The notes beneath the pieces were generated by a model, which searched no databases, had not been told where the DNA came from, and was given only the letters and a program-made list of their open reading frames with translations. A DNA stretch of 50,000 nt from Symsagittifera roscoffensis (lineage: Eukaryota > Xenacoelomorpha > Acoela > Convolutidae): positions 1-50,000 of the forward strand of contig NW_026971318.1 in NCBI RefSeq assembly GCF_963678635.1. Direction: 5' to 3'. Each line of letters begins with the position of its first letter. Within the stretch, counting starts at the first letter, position 1. The translations under genes and the position numbers were made by a program. This document shows positions 19,271 through 31,220 of the stretch, in pieces.

Positions 19271-22200
19271 TTACTTTTGAAATTCCACTTTCTTTAAAAT
19301 TTTAGATTGGGGGATGAATATTTTATAGTTTTTACGTGGTTGATTTCGGAGTCTTGTTGTTTTTCTATTTTCTGATTTGTCGATTTGTTCTTGGGGTATT
19401 ATTTGTTCGGTCATTTTTCTATTTTTTCTTTGTTTTGGGGATTCTTTATGGTTTTGTGTATTGTTTTTGGTGGCGGTTGGTTTTGTGTTTTGATTTTCGG
19501 TGGGGTTATCATTTTGTTCTGTGTTTTTCAGATGTGGTTCATTTTGAATGATTTTTAATCCTGTGAAAGAATATAATTGAGTTAATTCGCGGAGTGCGTA
19601 TTCTTTTGGGTAATAAGGTAATAGGTTGTTTCGATGTTGAACGATTTCTTTTTTGTTTGAGTCGGTAATTTTATATGTGACATCAGTGGGTTTTGCAATT
19701 ATTTGGTATGGTCCTTTTCGAAGGGGTTGTAATTTTTTAGAAATTCCTTTTTGAGTATTAAAATTAGGTATTAAAACAAATGTTCCAATTTTTAATTCGG
19801 AGGCTGGTGTAAAACGTGAATTGATTTGTTCATTAATGTTTTGTCTTTGTAATAACTTTTTTGTTATTTTTTGATAAATTTCATTGTGTTTTTTATCTCT
19901 ATTTAGAATCCATTCGGTGTGTGTACCGGAGGCTAGTTTAAGAATTTGTGGGTGATGAAAATGATCTTCATCGTGTGTATGTAAAGGTAGGTTATAACAA
20001 ATTGAATCTTTATTTGGTTGACAATAACCTTGTGCGTTTTTATGAGAATTTGCTGTAAACATTATTGGTTTGCGTGGCTTTTGGTTAAAAACCATTTCGT
20101 ATGGTGACATTCCTAAATTTGTCGTAATTTGTGAATTATATGCTAAGGGAAATAATTTTACATCTGTATACCATTCGGTATATTTTGTATCATTTCCGTT
20201 GATGATACATCTAAGATATTCTTGTAATGAACGGTTCATACCTTCGACTAAGCCGTTTGTCCAAGGTGCATGAGATGTACGTGGTTTGTGTTTAATGTTA
20301 TATAAATGACATAGTGTGATAATTTCATTATTTATGAATTCTGTACCGTTGTCTGTAACTAAAATTTCTGGTAGTCCGAATTTTGCTATCCAGTGTTCAT
20401 AGAGTGTTGTGTAAGCGTAATAAGCGTTACAATGTGGTACTGGGTTAAGTGCTACATAATGTGTAAATGCGTCAACAATTACCATAATGTAGGAGTTTCC
20501 TTCGGATGAGGGTGAAATTGGTCCTTTGGTATCAAATGAGATACGATGATTAAAGTACAAACTTTGTCCTTTAAAATCTTGTTTTTGTGCTATTTGTTTT
20601 TGATTTGGGTAAGGTTTATTTAGTTGACATACTATACAATCATTACATAGTACTTTTATCCAAATTGGTGCATTTGGGAAGTAAAAATTTTGTATAAAAT
20701 TTGAATATGTTTTTCTGATCCAGAGTGTCCTTTAATATTTTGTGTATGTGAAATATTAAAAGCTATAAGAATCATACTTAAAGGGAGACAGGGAACTGTA
20801 GATTCATTCAGGTTATACTCTAAAAGGTCTGTATTTTCGTTAATTGTTGTGTTGTTAAATTTACGAAAGTATCGGATGAGTGTTTTGTTTCCTAGAATGG
20901 TTGAATCTGCCTTGACAGGTTTAGTTTTATATTTGTGCCATGATTTTAGTTGTCTAATTATCGGGTCAAGATTTTGATATTGTTTCAGTGTTGAAATTGT
21001 AATCGTTTCTGTTGGAGGGAGAAAAATGTTTTCAATTTCGAATTTAGATAAGGGTATTGTATCAAGTGGGTCGTGGAGGTCAAAAACTTGATTTATTGTG
21101 TATTTTGAATCATTTGTTTGTGGTCCTGATAAATTTATTTTATCAGTTAAATTTTCTTTTTCAATTAGTGGAAAATGGTCTTTCTTAGGTGGGTGTTGTT
21201 TTGTTCGTTTTTGTTGGGTGTTATTTTTTATCCATTGAGAATATGGGATTGGTTTGAAAGTTGATGTTCCAAGTAAATCAACTTCATAATGATTATTTTG
21301 ACAATCTAAATAAAGTGGGAAATGTTGTAAACTATTTATTTGTGATTGTTCAATATCAGTTTTTACTGCATATTTGCATTCCAATCGGGGTGATGTTTCG
21401 TTTTCTGCAAGGTAGAATTTTATGTTTTTGGGTATTTCAACTGTTGTTTTTCGAGTAAGTAATTCAGGTGGTGTATTTCGACTTAAGGTGTCTGGTAATG
21501 CAAGATTTTTTCCTGCAGTCCAAACTATATGTAAGTTTGGAAATTTCATTAGAATTAGCTGAAATCTGTAAACTCGGTGGTTTGGGTTAGATTTTTGTGT
21601 AAAGAGAAAGATGATTGGTTTATGGTCTGTGAATAGAACTGTTGGATGTTTTGATCCAAGTATCAGAAATTCATATTCTGTCAGTGTATATATTATGGCT
21701 GTACATTCTCTCATTAGAGTTGAGAGTCGTAGCTCTGCTTGAGTGAATAATCGAGAATTTGCTGATATGAGGTTCATTTTATTTGTACCATTATGTGATT
21801 GTAATAGTGCTGCACCGATGCCAAAGTTCGAAGCATCGCACATTGCATAAAATGGTTGATTTGAATCTGGAATTGTGTTTGAAATTTGTTCAGTTAAAAG
21901 TTTCTTTATTTCTTCAAATCGTGTTTGATGTTCTGTGTTCCATTCAAAATTATTTTGTTGTCTAAGGATGTTATAAAATGGTCGTAGATATAATTGCATT
22001 TTATAAACATATTTACTTAAAAAGTTTAACATTCCAAGAAATTCTTGGATTTTCTTTTTATTTGTTGGTGGTTGAAGTTTTTGAATAGCGTCAATGCGTG
22101 ATTTCAATGGAGTGATTGTTTTTCTTTCTATATTATGTCCTAAGAATTTAACTCTTGTCAAAAAGAAGTGTGATTTATCGGGGGCGGCCTTCAGATTTTC

Positions 22201-25200
22201 GTTCTGAAGTATTTGGTGATATTTTTCTAAAACATTGAACATCTCGTCTTTTGTTTGTGATTGCATAAAAACATCGTCTAAATAGGTGATTGCGTTTTTC
22301 TTGAGTATTAGTGGTCTAAAAATTTTGCTCATAAGAGCTGAAAATGCTGGTGGTCCTATGGATATTCCATAGAATAAGCGGTTGAATTCATATTGTTGGT
22401 TTCCGATAACAAATTGTGTTAAACGTCGTGATTGTTCATCTAGTGGCATTTGATTGTATGCACTATTCATATCGGCGGTTGTAAAGTATTTGCCGTTTAT
22501 TTTTGTTAAAATAACTTGTATTGGTTCAATGGGCCAATTACATTTTGATTCATCTATAAGTGAATTGAGGTATCTAGCATCGAGAACGATTTTTAATGAT
22601 TCTCCTTTAGCTAGAATGATAACGGGGTTGATGAATGTGTTCCCTTTTGGTTGTTCTTCTTTATTAACTGGTGATATAATGTTGTATTGTTCTAAAATAT
22701 CGAGTAATCTGTTCACTTTATCATGTAAGTGAATTGGTACTTTACTTGCTCTCTGTTTTTTGAAAACTGCGTCTGGTTTTAATGGGAGATGTAGTGATGA
22801 GCTGATTTTGCCAACATCAAATTTAGATGTTGCATAGACTGATGAATATTTAATTAGCTGTTTGGCTAACTTTTCGAATTCGTCTTGTGTTATTTGTGAA
22901 TGTTGGAAATTAAACATTGTTAAAAATTTCTGTTGGTCCTCTGTGTAGTTACTTATGTTGAATGTAGGTTTGAAATATGGAGTTTTTGTGAAATAATCCG
23001 TATTTCTGTTTTCGTTACTTATTATATTATTTATAGATAATTCTTCATTAAGAATTGTAGATTGGCAAATATCTAGTAATTGGAGTATATTATTTACGCG
23101 ATAGGCTTTTTCGTGTATTGGTGATATTGTAGCGTTGGTTTCGCAATAGCCTAAAAGTCCTAAAGGTAATGTTACTTGGTAAGGTGTATTGTTGTATACA
23201 TGTAAGGAAATAATATCTGAATTCGAGTTTTTCAAATATTTTATTGATGAGATTGTGATTTTGAAAAATTTATGAATAGGTTTGAATTCAAAATCTGACA
23301 TATAAAATTTTTGTTTGTTTTGTTTTTTATCATATTGGTGAACTTGTTTGATTGAAAAATTATAGATGTTTCCTGATAGTGGTTTCAAGTGTTTTCTTTG
23401 TTGGTTATATATTGGGTAAAATTTTGAAAAGAATGGTGGTTGTTTATTTAATCTTTGAAAAAATGTTAAGGATGTCTCTTTTGTTTTTGTATATTTATCT
23501 TTGATTAATATTTTACTATTTAGGATGTTAATTGTTGGTATATACTTCGAAATAAATGCTATTCCAATGATATTATATTTAATATCAGTGATATGGAATA
23601 TTTGTTTAAATGGCTTATTTAAAATTTTGCTTTGCTCCATTGTTCTGGTGGGGAGGAGAAATAATTGTATTTTTCCGTAGTTTATCAATGTTGATCCTTG
23701 TGCTGTTGCTAACTTACTGGAGGTTTCAAGAGGTGTTAGCTTTGGGTGTAAAGTTTTTATTTCATTCCATGTGGGGATGTTTATTATGTTTGATTCTGCT
23801 CCTGAATCAATTAAAAAATCTATTTCAAGGTCTGGTGGTTGAAATTCTTTATTTCTTGGGCTTTCTAAGAGAAATGGTATTGTCCAAATTTTTTCTTTGG
23901 GTTGTTCTTTTTGTATATTTTGATAGATGTGGTTTGTATTCAAGCATTTTGTTTTGATGTTTTTATTGGTTTGATTTGTAGTGTTAATCTCATTTGTTTC
24001 TTGCGTCGTTGGTGTGGGATTTATGGGTGTAGTGTAATAATTTTGAAGAAATTCTGATTGATTTTCATATATGTGTGATGAAAAAGGTTGTTCATATATG
24101 ACAGATTCATAGTCATTTTCGACTTTTATCATATTGATAGAAAGAGTGTTTTCAGTATCACTTTCTGAATCTGATGATGTACAGTTTATTTGATTGAGTT
24201 GTAACGTATCAGTTACTGTGTCATCAATACCTGGAGGGTCTGATGTTGTTTCTGGATTAGATTGTACTTGATTAATATGTCTTTGATGTTTAGGTGTACT
24301 ACTTCTGTGGCGATTATTAGAATTATTATAGTTATTATGATTCCGGTGTGGTGATTGGGAATAATTTCTATAACGATTATTATAACTTGAGTGTCGATTT
24401 TGTGAATTATTTCGCGATCTGTTTTGGTAATTATTGTTTGGTCTGTTATAGTTCGATCTATTATATGAGTTATTCCTTGATTGATTGTTCGGGTAATTCT
24501 GGTTTCGGTTGTTTGAATAACTTCTATTTCGATTATAGGAGTAGTTTCTATTCCTATTGTATGATGAATTTCGTGATTGGTTGTTTGGATAGTAGTTATT
24601 TCTTGATTGGGAATTAGATCTAGAAACAAATCGTTGTGTATTTGAATTTGATCTGGAGTAGTTACTTCTACTATTTGGTCTATTGTAGTGATTTTGTGAT
24701 GAATTTTGCGTGTTTCTTCGTTCTGGTGATCTTCCTCTATAACTTGAGTTATATGGTGATTGATTTCTTGTATAATTTGTATTGTTCGGGAGTGGTTTTC
24801 CTGAACTGTTGTTGCTGTAGACTGTTTTGTTCGGTAGGTTTTGATCTTTTTTCATGTATTGATGGAATGATTTATTTGGTTCTTTATATTTTTGAGGTTT
24901 ATTTTGATTGTCTTGCTGTTTTTGTCTACATTCGGAAATACTATGTCCGTATCGTCGGCAATAATTACACCATTTTTTGAAAGATGGTTTGCCTTTAAAG
25001 TTTGGGTTCTTTTCGTAAATATTGAGTATTTCAGTGATTTTTTCAACGAGGTCTGTCTCTGATTCCTGTATATTATTAATATTAGTGGGAGTCGTTTCAA
25101 TTCTGTTAACGTATTGTAATTTCAGATTTTCCGTTTCTTCTAGTTTCATCGTGATTTCTGCTTGTTCTAATTTGTCTACTAGTTTTCGAAAATCTAAATC

Positions 25201-27492
25201 GGGTTCTCGAATTGAAGAAGGATGGGATGCTCTCTTTTTTATTGCTATTTTCCTTAATTGTGGTGTTAAGGTCATCATTAAGATTTCTGTCATCTTTGTG
25301 TTTTTATAGTCATGTGTATTTAATGAATATGCTTTTCGAACTAGTGTTTCGATTCGTACTGCTATTTGCTTGATGGTTTCGTTTGGTAATCTGCGAATTT
25401 CATTACATAAAACTCTTTGTTGTTGTTTGTTTCTTTCGGAGTCAAACATTTTTGAAAATTCCTGTGTAAACCTTTTCCAGTTTGATTTTATTTCTAGAGG
25501 TAGTACTGAAAACCATTTTTGGGCTGCGCCATCTAAGGTTGTTTGTATTAACGCTGTGCGTCGATGTATCCAGTTTTGATGTAGTGGCGTATTAATTGGT
25601 TCAGGTCCAATATTTAAAATCAGGTTTGCTGTTACTGCATTTAAATAATCTTCTACAGAGTATTCAGGGTCTGTTCCTGTGAAAACCATTAAAGGTTTGT
25701 TTGATGTTATTGATGATCCACCCATAAGGTATGGATTCATTGTCATTTGTAATGATTCTGCTGCATTTGGCATTTGAGAAAAATTTGAAAGTTGGTTTCT
25801 TGTTATTTCATGTTGTTGGAGATAATATGGGAGTGGTATTTCATTTTGCATTTGTGATGGTTGATACGAGTGTGCAGTCATTGGATTTTGTTGTTGAATT
25901 GGTTGAAAAGATTGTGTATTAATTAGATTTTGTTGTTGAATTGGTTGTTGATGTTGTGCATCTATTGATTGTGGAGAAAAATTTCTATGATTTGTACGTG
26001 TTTTCTGTATTCCTTGTCTACGATATTCTTGAGTATTTGGTGCAAATATATCTGGTTGTAAGAAATCATCATCTGAGGATAAATAATCCATTTGATAAGA
26101 TGTCTGTTTTTTATTTTTATTTTGTTGAAAAAATGGGTAATTTTCACTGTGATCCTGTGGAGGATTTGTTTGGAAATTTATTGAATTAGGTTGGGTCATT
26201 GGGTTATCCCAATTTCGAGATCTTGTATATTGGTTAAAATTTCTTTGTGGTTGATTATATGTTTTTGATGGATGTGTATAATTATAATTATGGTCTGTAA
26301 AGTTGTTTCTAGTGAATGTTTTGCGTGTTTTTGATGGTATTGTCATGGGTCTGTATGTTTGGTAATCTATATGTGAATATTTAGGGGCAACCGAAGGTTT
26401 AACGGTTGATTGTAAGGTTACCTGTGTTTGTGAAGGATTTGTATTTCTTGGTGTTGTTAAATTTGGGCGTATTGGTGAAATACTTTGTTGTGTAGTTGTT
26501 GTGTGTACAATTTCTTCATTTATGAAGTGTGATGGTGTCTGGATATCTTGTTGAGTAAGATTCCTAGTTCCATTGAGGTTTTCATTGTGTATGACTGTAG
26601 AGTTTAAACTATTATTTTGTGTATCGGGCAAAAATGTATTATAGTTTAATGGTGTTGCATCAATGGTGAATGGTATTACTCTTACATAATCTCTTATGTA
26701 AGATATCGTACTTATTGCTTGACTTGAGATTGATTGTGGGAAGCTTATAAATGCGGGATGAGACCATTCGGGGTCCCAAACATAATCTGATTGTTCTGTG
26801 ATAGCGGTATCATCGTTCGAGTTTTGGGGTCTAAAATTTTTTCTTGCTTGTGCAATTAAATCAATATTGTGTGTGAAATAATCTATTATGAACCATGCCA
26901 AAATTTTTTGTAGATCGTGTTTTGTATGTTGTGAAACGTCGTCTTTCGTGAAATTTTCTTTAATGATGTTTAAATAACTAGAGAGTAGTGTGATTTCATG
27001 TCGTACTCTTAAATGTTTAGATGTTTCTGTCGGTGAGACATTTGTTATTGGGATTTCATTTTCTAATATCGAAATATAACTATATATTATTGCGAAAACT
27101 TCATTGGTGAATATGGAGTTTGCTCTTTGTGAGTTATGATATTGGATGCTTTTTATATATTCTGAAAAAACTTTTGAAAATTCTAAATCAAGATTGTCTG
27201 TTTGGATTGTATATTTTCTATGATTATGGTTTGGTGAGGTGAATTCTATGGAGTAGATTCCATACTGTTGTGTTATGTTGCATATATCTTTTAAGTAGTG
27301 GTCTATGATTTGTCTTTTGATTTTTACATCTGGGAACTCTGTTTTACATGGACTGATTCCGGGTTCAAATAAATTTAATAGTAAATTTTTGCAAAATATA
27401 TGCTGTCCTCTATCAGTGGTTGCATCTACTATAAAAGGAAAGATTTCATCATCATCTGGGGTTTCGTCACCTGGGGTGTGCGTTGAGCTCAT
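19271..27492 (-). pseudogene. gag-pol: Gag-Pol, unit B, broken by one-base loss in integrase
   Basis: Residues 1 to about 2260 read as in unit C. A T run on the plus strand at 20710-20714 then has five Ts where units A and C have six. The shift falls inside the integrase zinc finger, giving a 2278-aa product that lacks the DDE core. The remaining integrase frame is open from about 20713 to 19271, so this is the only break I see. Compared with unit C there are only a handful of other residue changes (for example Tyr-Thr for Ser-Ala in the late integrase). Gag, protease, RT and RNase H could still be made; autonomous integration could not. Confidence 0.9.
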
Positions 27493-27942
27493 TTTTTCGT
27501 TCGATGACTGTTAATATGTAATTATTAATGTGTCGAATTGGTTGATTCCAATTGTATAAATGTACTGGTTTGTGTTTATACTGCTTTTTTATTCTTCTTT
27601 TTCCTCTTTTTGATGAATTTGAAGTTGTTTCTGAGTCAGAAAAATATAATTGATCGTGAAGTGGGCAATTTTTATCTATTGATTCTTTTAGTTTGTAAAG
27701 TTCGTCTAAACTTCTAAACTGTTGGTTTCTGATTCTGAAAATGCGTTTCGATTTTTTGAAAATCTTTTTCGTGTTATTTGTCTTTGTTTCGTTATTATTT
27801 TTCTTTTTAGTGTTTGTCGTTTTGTTCGAATGTATCCAACTGTTTGTGTATGAGGTGTGATTACAAGGTCGTATTTTTTTTTATCTATTTCACAATTGTG
27901 TAAAACGATTGTTTGTTTATTTCCTAGGTTTTTAAATGACAT
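27467..27942 (-). pseudogene. 155-codon basic leader ORF, unit B, frameshifted
   Basis: An 8-bp tandem duplication (TCTAAACT repeated, near 27706-27721) breaks the frame, leaving a 78-aa product that keeps the N-terminal basic region and loses the second basic cluster. The same duplication is in unit C, so it predates their split. Confidence 0.6.
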
Positions 27943-29176
27943 AAGGTTTAGGATGACGGATGCAAAAGGTTGTTAAATGGTTTCTATTTTCCTAAACTGT
28001 TAGTTCTTACGATTTTTTGGTTAGCTTAACCTGGGTCTATTTGTTCAGGGTTGGAGAGAAAAGTATATCGATTCCGAAGAATGATTTTTTACTTTCTCGT
28101 GGCTAGTATAAGTTAAGGTGTTAACTTACTTAACCTTACTTAGGGGTAGTGATTGTGTTCAAGGGTTGGAGAATAGTAAATCGATCCACAGGGTTCAGGT
28201 ATAATTAGAACGCGAGTAGTTCGTTAGATACTATTTTAAATTTACTAAGTCTAAGATTTATCCTGGGTCTGGTAAGAGGGGGGGTCAAGTGAAGGATGAA
28301 TAACCGAAGTTCTTCACTGTTTATCCTAATTTGAATGATTAGTTTTGTTTAAAAATTTCTATTAGTCTTAGGTCTTTAGAAAGGGTTGGGTAGTGAATCG
28401 ACGTTTGAGGTCGTTAGACACTAATTAAGTGGGTGGGGGAGAACAAAGTTGTTCTGTTTGATCCAAGGATAAGCCTTGATGATCAAATTTGAAATTTAAT
28501 TAAGTAGAAAATGATTTAAGATCCAAGGATAAGCCTTGATGATCTGGTTTTAAAATTAAGTGAATTTAAGTTTTAATAAAATTTTAAATGTGTGTAAAGG
28601 AAAGATTTAGTGTTTTGATGATATTAGTGGGTTTATGATTGCTGTTATGTTTTAGGTGATGGAGCTGGAACAACAGGATGATTTATGATTACTAACCATT
28701 TATTGTCATGCTACTAATTTTTATTTTTTATTTTTCAATAAATATTTTTCAAACATGTTTTGTATATTACTGCAGAGTTTTAGGAAAACGATCTTAGATC
28801 TTTTTATCAATCGTTATTGTATATTAATAATTTTGTTTAGCGCCTGAAATGATTTTGAAGATTAACTTCAAGGTTTTATGTTTGCAAATGAAAATCTAAA
28901 TTCATTGCCAGTAGTATTCTAAATATAAAAGTTTGTTCTGGTTTTTGCCTAACTATCATATAGCTATATGGCAAGTTTCTACTTTGTCGTATGTCGTCTC
29001 TGGTTCGAGGTCTTCTTCCAATTCCGGGTAGTTCTGTTATGGTTCGGAATATTGGCTCTGATCTATTGAGTCGTAGAGACATTTCGATTAAATTATTGTC
29101 GTATAACATTTTGTAAATGTTTTTGTCTAATTTCTAATCTATTTTGGTTAATTCTAAGCTATTAAGGTCTTGTTCG
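27943..29176 (-). other. 5' leader, unit B
   Basis: The organisation is as in unit A. Here the two 25-bp hairpin repeats (28460-28484 and 28520-28544) are identical to each other, and the 77-aa ORF lies inside the leader. Minus-strand donor-like motifs (AAGTAAG and GTAAGT) lie near 28125-28145. Confidence 0.5.
28876..29109 (-). CDS. 77-aa conserved leader ORF, unit B
   Basis: The predicted peptide is identical to those in units A and C. The differences from unit A are all third-base or synonymous first-base changes (for example CGG to AGG for Arg). Function is unknown. Confidence 0.5.
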   Translation of the reverse strand: MLYDNNLIEMSLRLNRSEPIFRTITELPGIGRRPRTRDDIRQSRNLPYSYMIVRQKPEQTFIFRILLAMNLDFHLQT

Positions 29177-29194
29177 AGACTTATGGTCGCACCA
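29177..29194 (-). promoter_or_regulatory. Putative primer-binding site, unit B
   Basis: This is the same TGGTGCGACC-type site two bases inside the LTR edge as in unit A. The spacing is identical in all three copies. Confidence 0.4.
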
Positions 29195-29196
29195 GA

Positions 29197-29606
29197 TGAG
29201 TTATGACTGGAGTGTATAACTCATAGAGTAATTTCGGATAGGGTACACCGTCTGCTCGTCACGCTATCTTATTTTCGGCCGGATAGATTCGTGCAACTTC
29301 TTAGTCTAATACCGATCCTAATCTTACTCTTATACTATCTAGTCTCAGGTTGTTTAACTAGTCTCTGCTAGGCTCAATAGATCTAGGGTATACTGGTTTA
29401 TTGCGGCTGCTGAAGTGCTCGGGAGAGTCCAACTATTTTCTAAGTTAAATTCAAATCTCTCTGGTGCTGAAATTACAAGTAACTTCAGCACTTACAAATA
29501 AGTGGGTTGTTAGTTAGATGGATCATGATTGGTTAATATTAAATACTTTACATTGGTAAAATATCTAATTTATCCAATCATAAAATGTAGTTTAGATCAG
29601 GTTCCA
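29197..29606 (-). repeat. LTR shared by units B and C (410 bp)
   Basis: It serves as the 3' LTR of unit C and the 5' LTR of unit B. I see no difference from the LTR at 47714-48123, while about a dozen positions differ from the LTR at 10683-11092. The inverted repeat at 29464-29491 has one mismatch. A second inverted repeat, TGAGTTAT with ATAACTCA, sits at the inner end and differs in loop sequence from unit A while keeping pairing. Confidence 0.65.
29397..29402 (-). terminator. AATAAA polyadenylation signal in LTR (3' end of unit C)
   Basis: This minus-strand AATAAA in the mid-LTR would end transcripts of the intact unit C. Confidence 0.5.
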
Positions 29607-31220
29607 CCCATCCGGGTTTTACAGAGTTTTTTAGAATAGTTCTTCTGCGATTCGAAGGATGGATGATGGACGTTGGTTTTTGGCGAACATCATCTTCTTC
29701 CGTTTCCTCTTTGTTAAAGAAGTTCCAGGAAGCTGGAGTTAGAGACATAAGACGTTGTGTCTTCTAGTGACAACGACTAAGTCTTTGCAACAAACTCAAA
29801 TCTGATTTCAGAATGGTTGGCTATGTCAGGTTTTTCTGTTCTGCGTGGAGAACTTCTTTTGTGTCTGATCTAGTTTGGGAATGGCGTGGAGATTGTGCGT
29901 GGAGGGGATGCCTGGTTACTCGGATCTGTACGTATACTTGAACATCGAGGTGGTCATTGGTCTAGTTCAATGAAGTCCTTTTCTGCGAAGTCAAGTCGTA
30001 CTCTAAATCCTTTGAGTTGTGATTGTGAGTGGCATATCGATTGTGGTTGGCCATTCTCTCTCGAGTGTAGTGGGGTCGTTTTGTCTTTAGATGTTCGTCC
30101 TTGGTGTTGTATTCTGATCTATGTATTGCATAATGTAATTTACATTTTATAAAACATTTATTAGTTTAATATTTTTTAATTATGATTTCAGTTAGTTGTT
30201 TTCACAAAAGCTTTTTGTTTTAGTTCGGTTATTTTGAAGAGTTACTCACCCTTGAGTAGCTCTTATTAAAAATAGAGGTGTGGTCACAAAGCGTGGATGT
30301 AGCGCGGTGGGTTAGGCCGGCTATAGAGCATGCTCAGGACGTCCTTCCTGGTGGGTTAGGCCAGGAGTGGGAGTATGATTTCATGCGGTTTTTGTGAGGG
30401 GTCCTGTTATGTGACAACGTTTTATGTTGGGTTTGTTGTGGTTTTTCTTATGTCTTGTTGGTTATGTCCTTTTTCCAAAAAGCAAATTGTTCGTGGTATG
30501 GGTTTGTCTTTCGACTTTTTTGTGTTTTATTATTTCTTTCTTAGACTTTATAATAGTCTTCAAAAGAATAAATTATCCATTTTTAAACTGGGTTAATCCG
30601 GTTTGGGTACCGTTGGTTTCCTTTTCTTAGTCATGCTGTTATTCTATGATTTGTGGTATTTAGTAAGCTGCGTTGGTTAGTTTTGTTTAGTATATGATTC
30701 CTTTCCAACAAGGTTAAAGGAAAGTTTGAAACATGTTATTATATGTTAGAGTTGTTGAGTGTGAAAACTTGAAACTGAAATTCATTATTTTAAACAATTC
30801 TTCGTGGGCGAGCTGTGCGAGTGTGGATAGAATTTCTGTGCGAATGAATGAAAATATCAAAAGGTTAGTACTGCATTTGCATTTTATTAATTTACTGCAT
30901 AGAATTTGGAAATTTACTGCTAGTTATGGGGGAATTTTAAGTTACAAATTTTCATCATAATTAGATTTACTGCTTGTGGGGAAAATTTTTAGAAATGAAT
31001 TTACTGCATTGGTATTAAATTTATAAATTTATAAGTGTAAGAGATTAATAGAATTTTTGAAATCTGTTTGATGAAATTTGCGATTTTTATTTGTCTTTTG
31101 TGGTTTTTGTAGGTGATTGTCGGATGAAGGCTAAAAATCTAAAGAAAACATGGATAAAGTATGGTGAGTTTTTTAATATTTTAATTAATTAGTAATATTC
31201 ATTTAATTCATACTTACCTG
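29607..31220 (-). other. 3' noncoding region with likely intron, unit C
   Basis: On the minus strand the ORF Z stop is followed within six bases by a consensus donor, CAG|GTAAGT (31218|31217). Two acceptors follow. A near one (TTTCTTTAG, boundary 31139|31138) has a TACTAAT branch-like motif at 31188-31194 and would give a 79-nt intron. A far one (CACAG, boundary 30836|30835) has a perfect TACTAAC at 30864-30870 and would give a 382-nt intron. Further on there is an 11-bp stem-loop (about 30237-30262) and GGTGGGTTAGGCC twice (30306-30318 and 30350-30362). A weak polypurine tract, CGGATGGG, abuts the LTR. I see no supported ORF. Confidence 0.5.

Larger units (their letters stand above)
10683..29606 (-). 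mobile_element. Unit B: giant LTR retroelement with two disabling frameshifts
   Basis: This unit has the same layout as unit C and shares an LTR with each neighbour. It is close to C over 12870-29606, with only scattered substitutions, but its 3' noncoding part and the end of ORF Z (11093-about 12860) are clearly more diverged. The integrase carries a one-base homopolymer loss near 20712, ORF Z a four-base loss near 13028, and the leader ORF an 8-bp tandem duplication. The envelope-like ORF, ORF Y and the small hydrophobic ORFs remain open, so the unit could still supply those proteins while being unable to make a full Gag-Pol. Confidence 0.9.

Noticed and set aside
31115-31164. Possible plus-strand exon (pyrimidine tract with TAG acceptor, then ATG|GTGAGT donor) in the 3' noncoding region
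   Set aside because: Minus-strand signals in the same place are stronger and fit the direction of all element genes. No plus-strand coding frame supports the exon.
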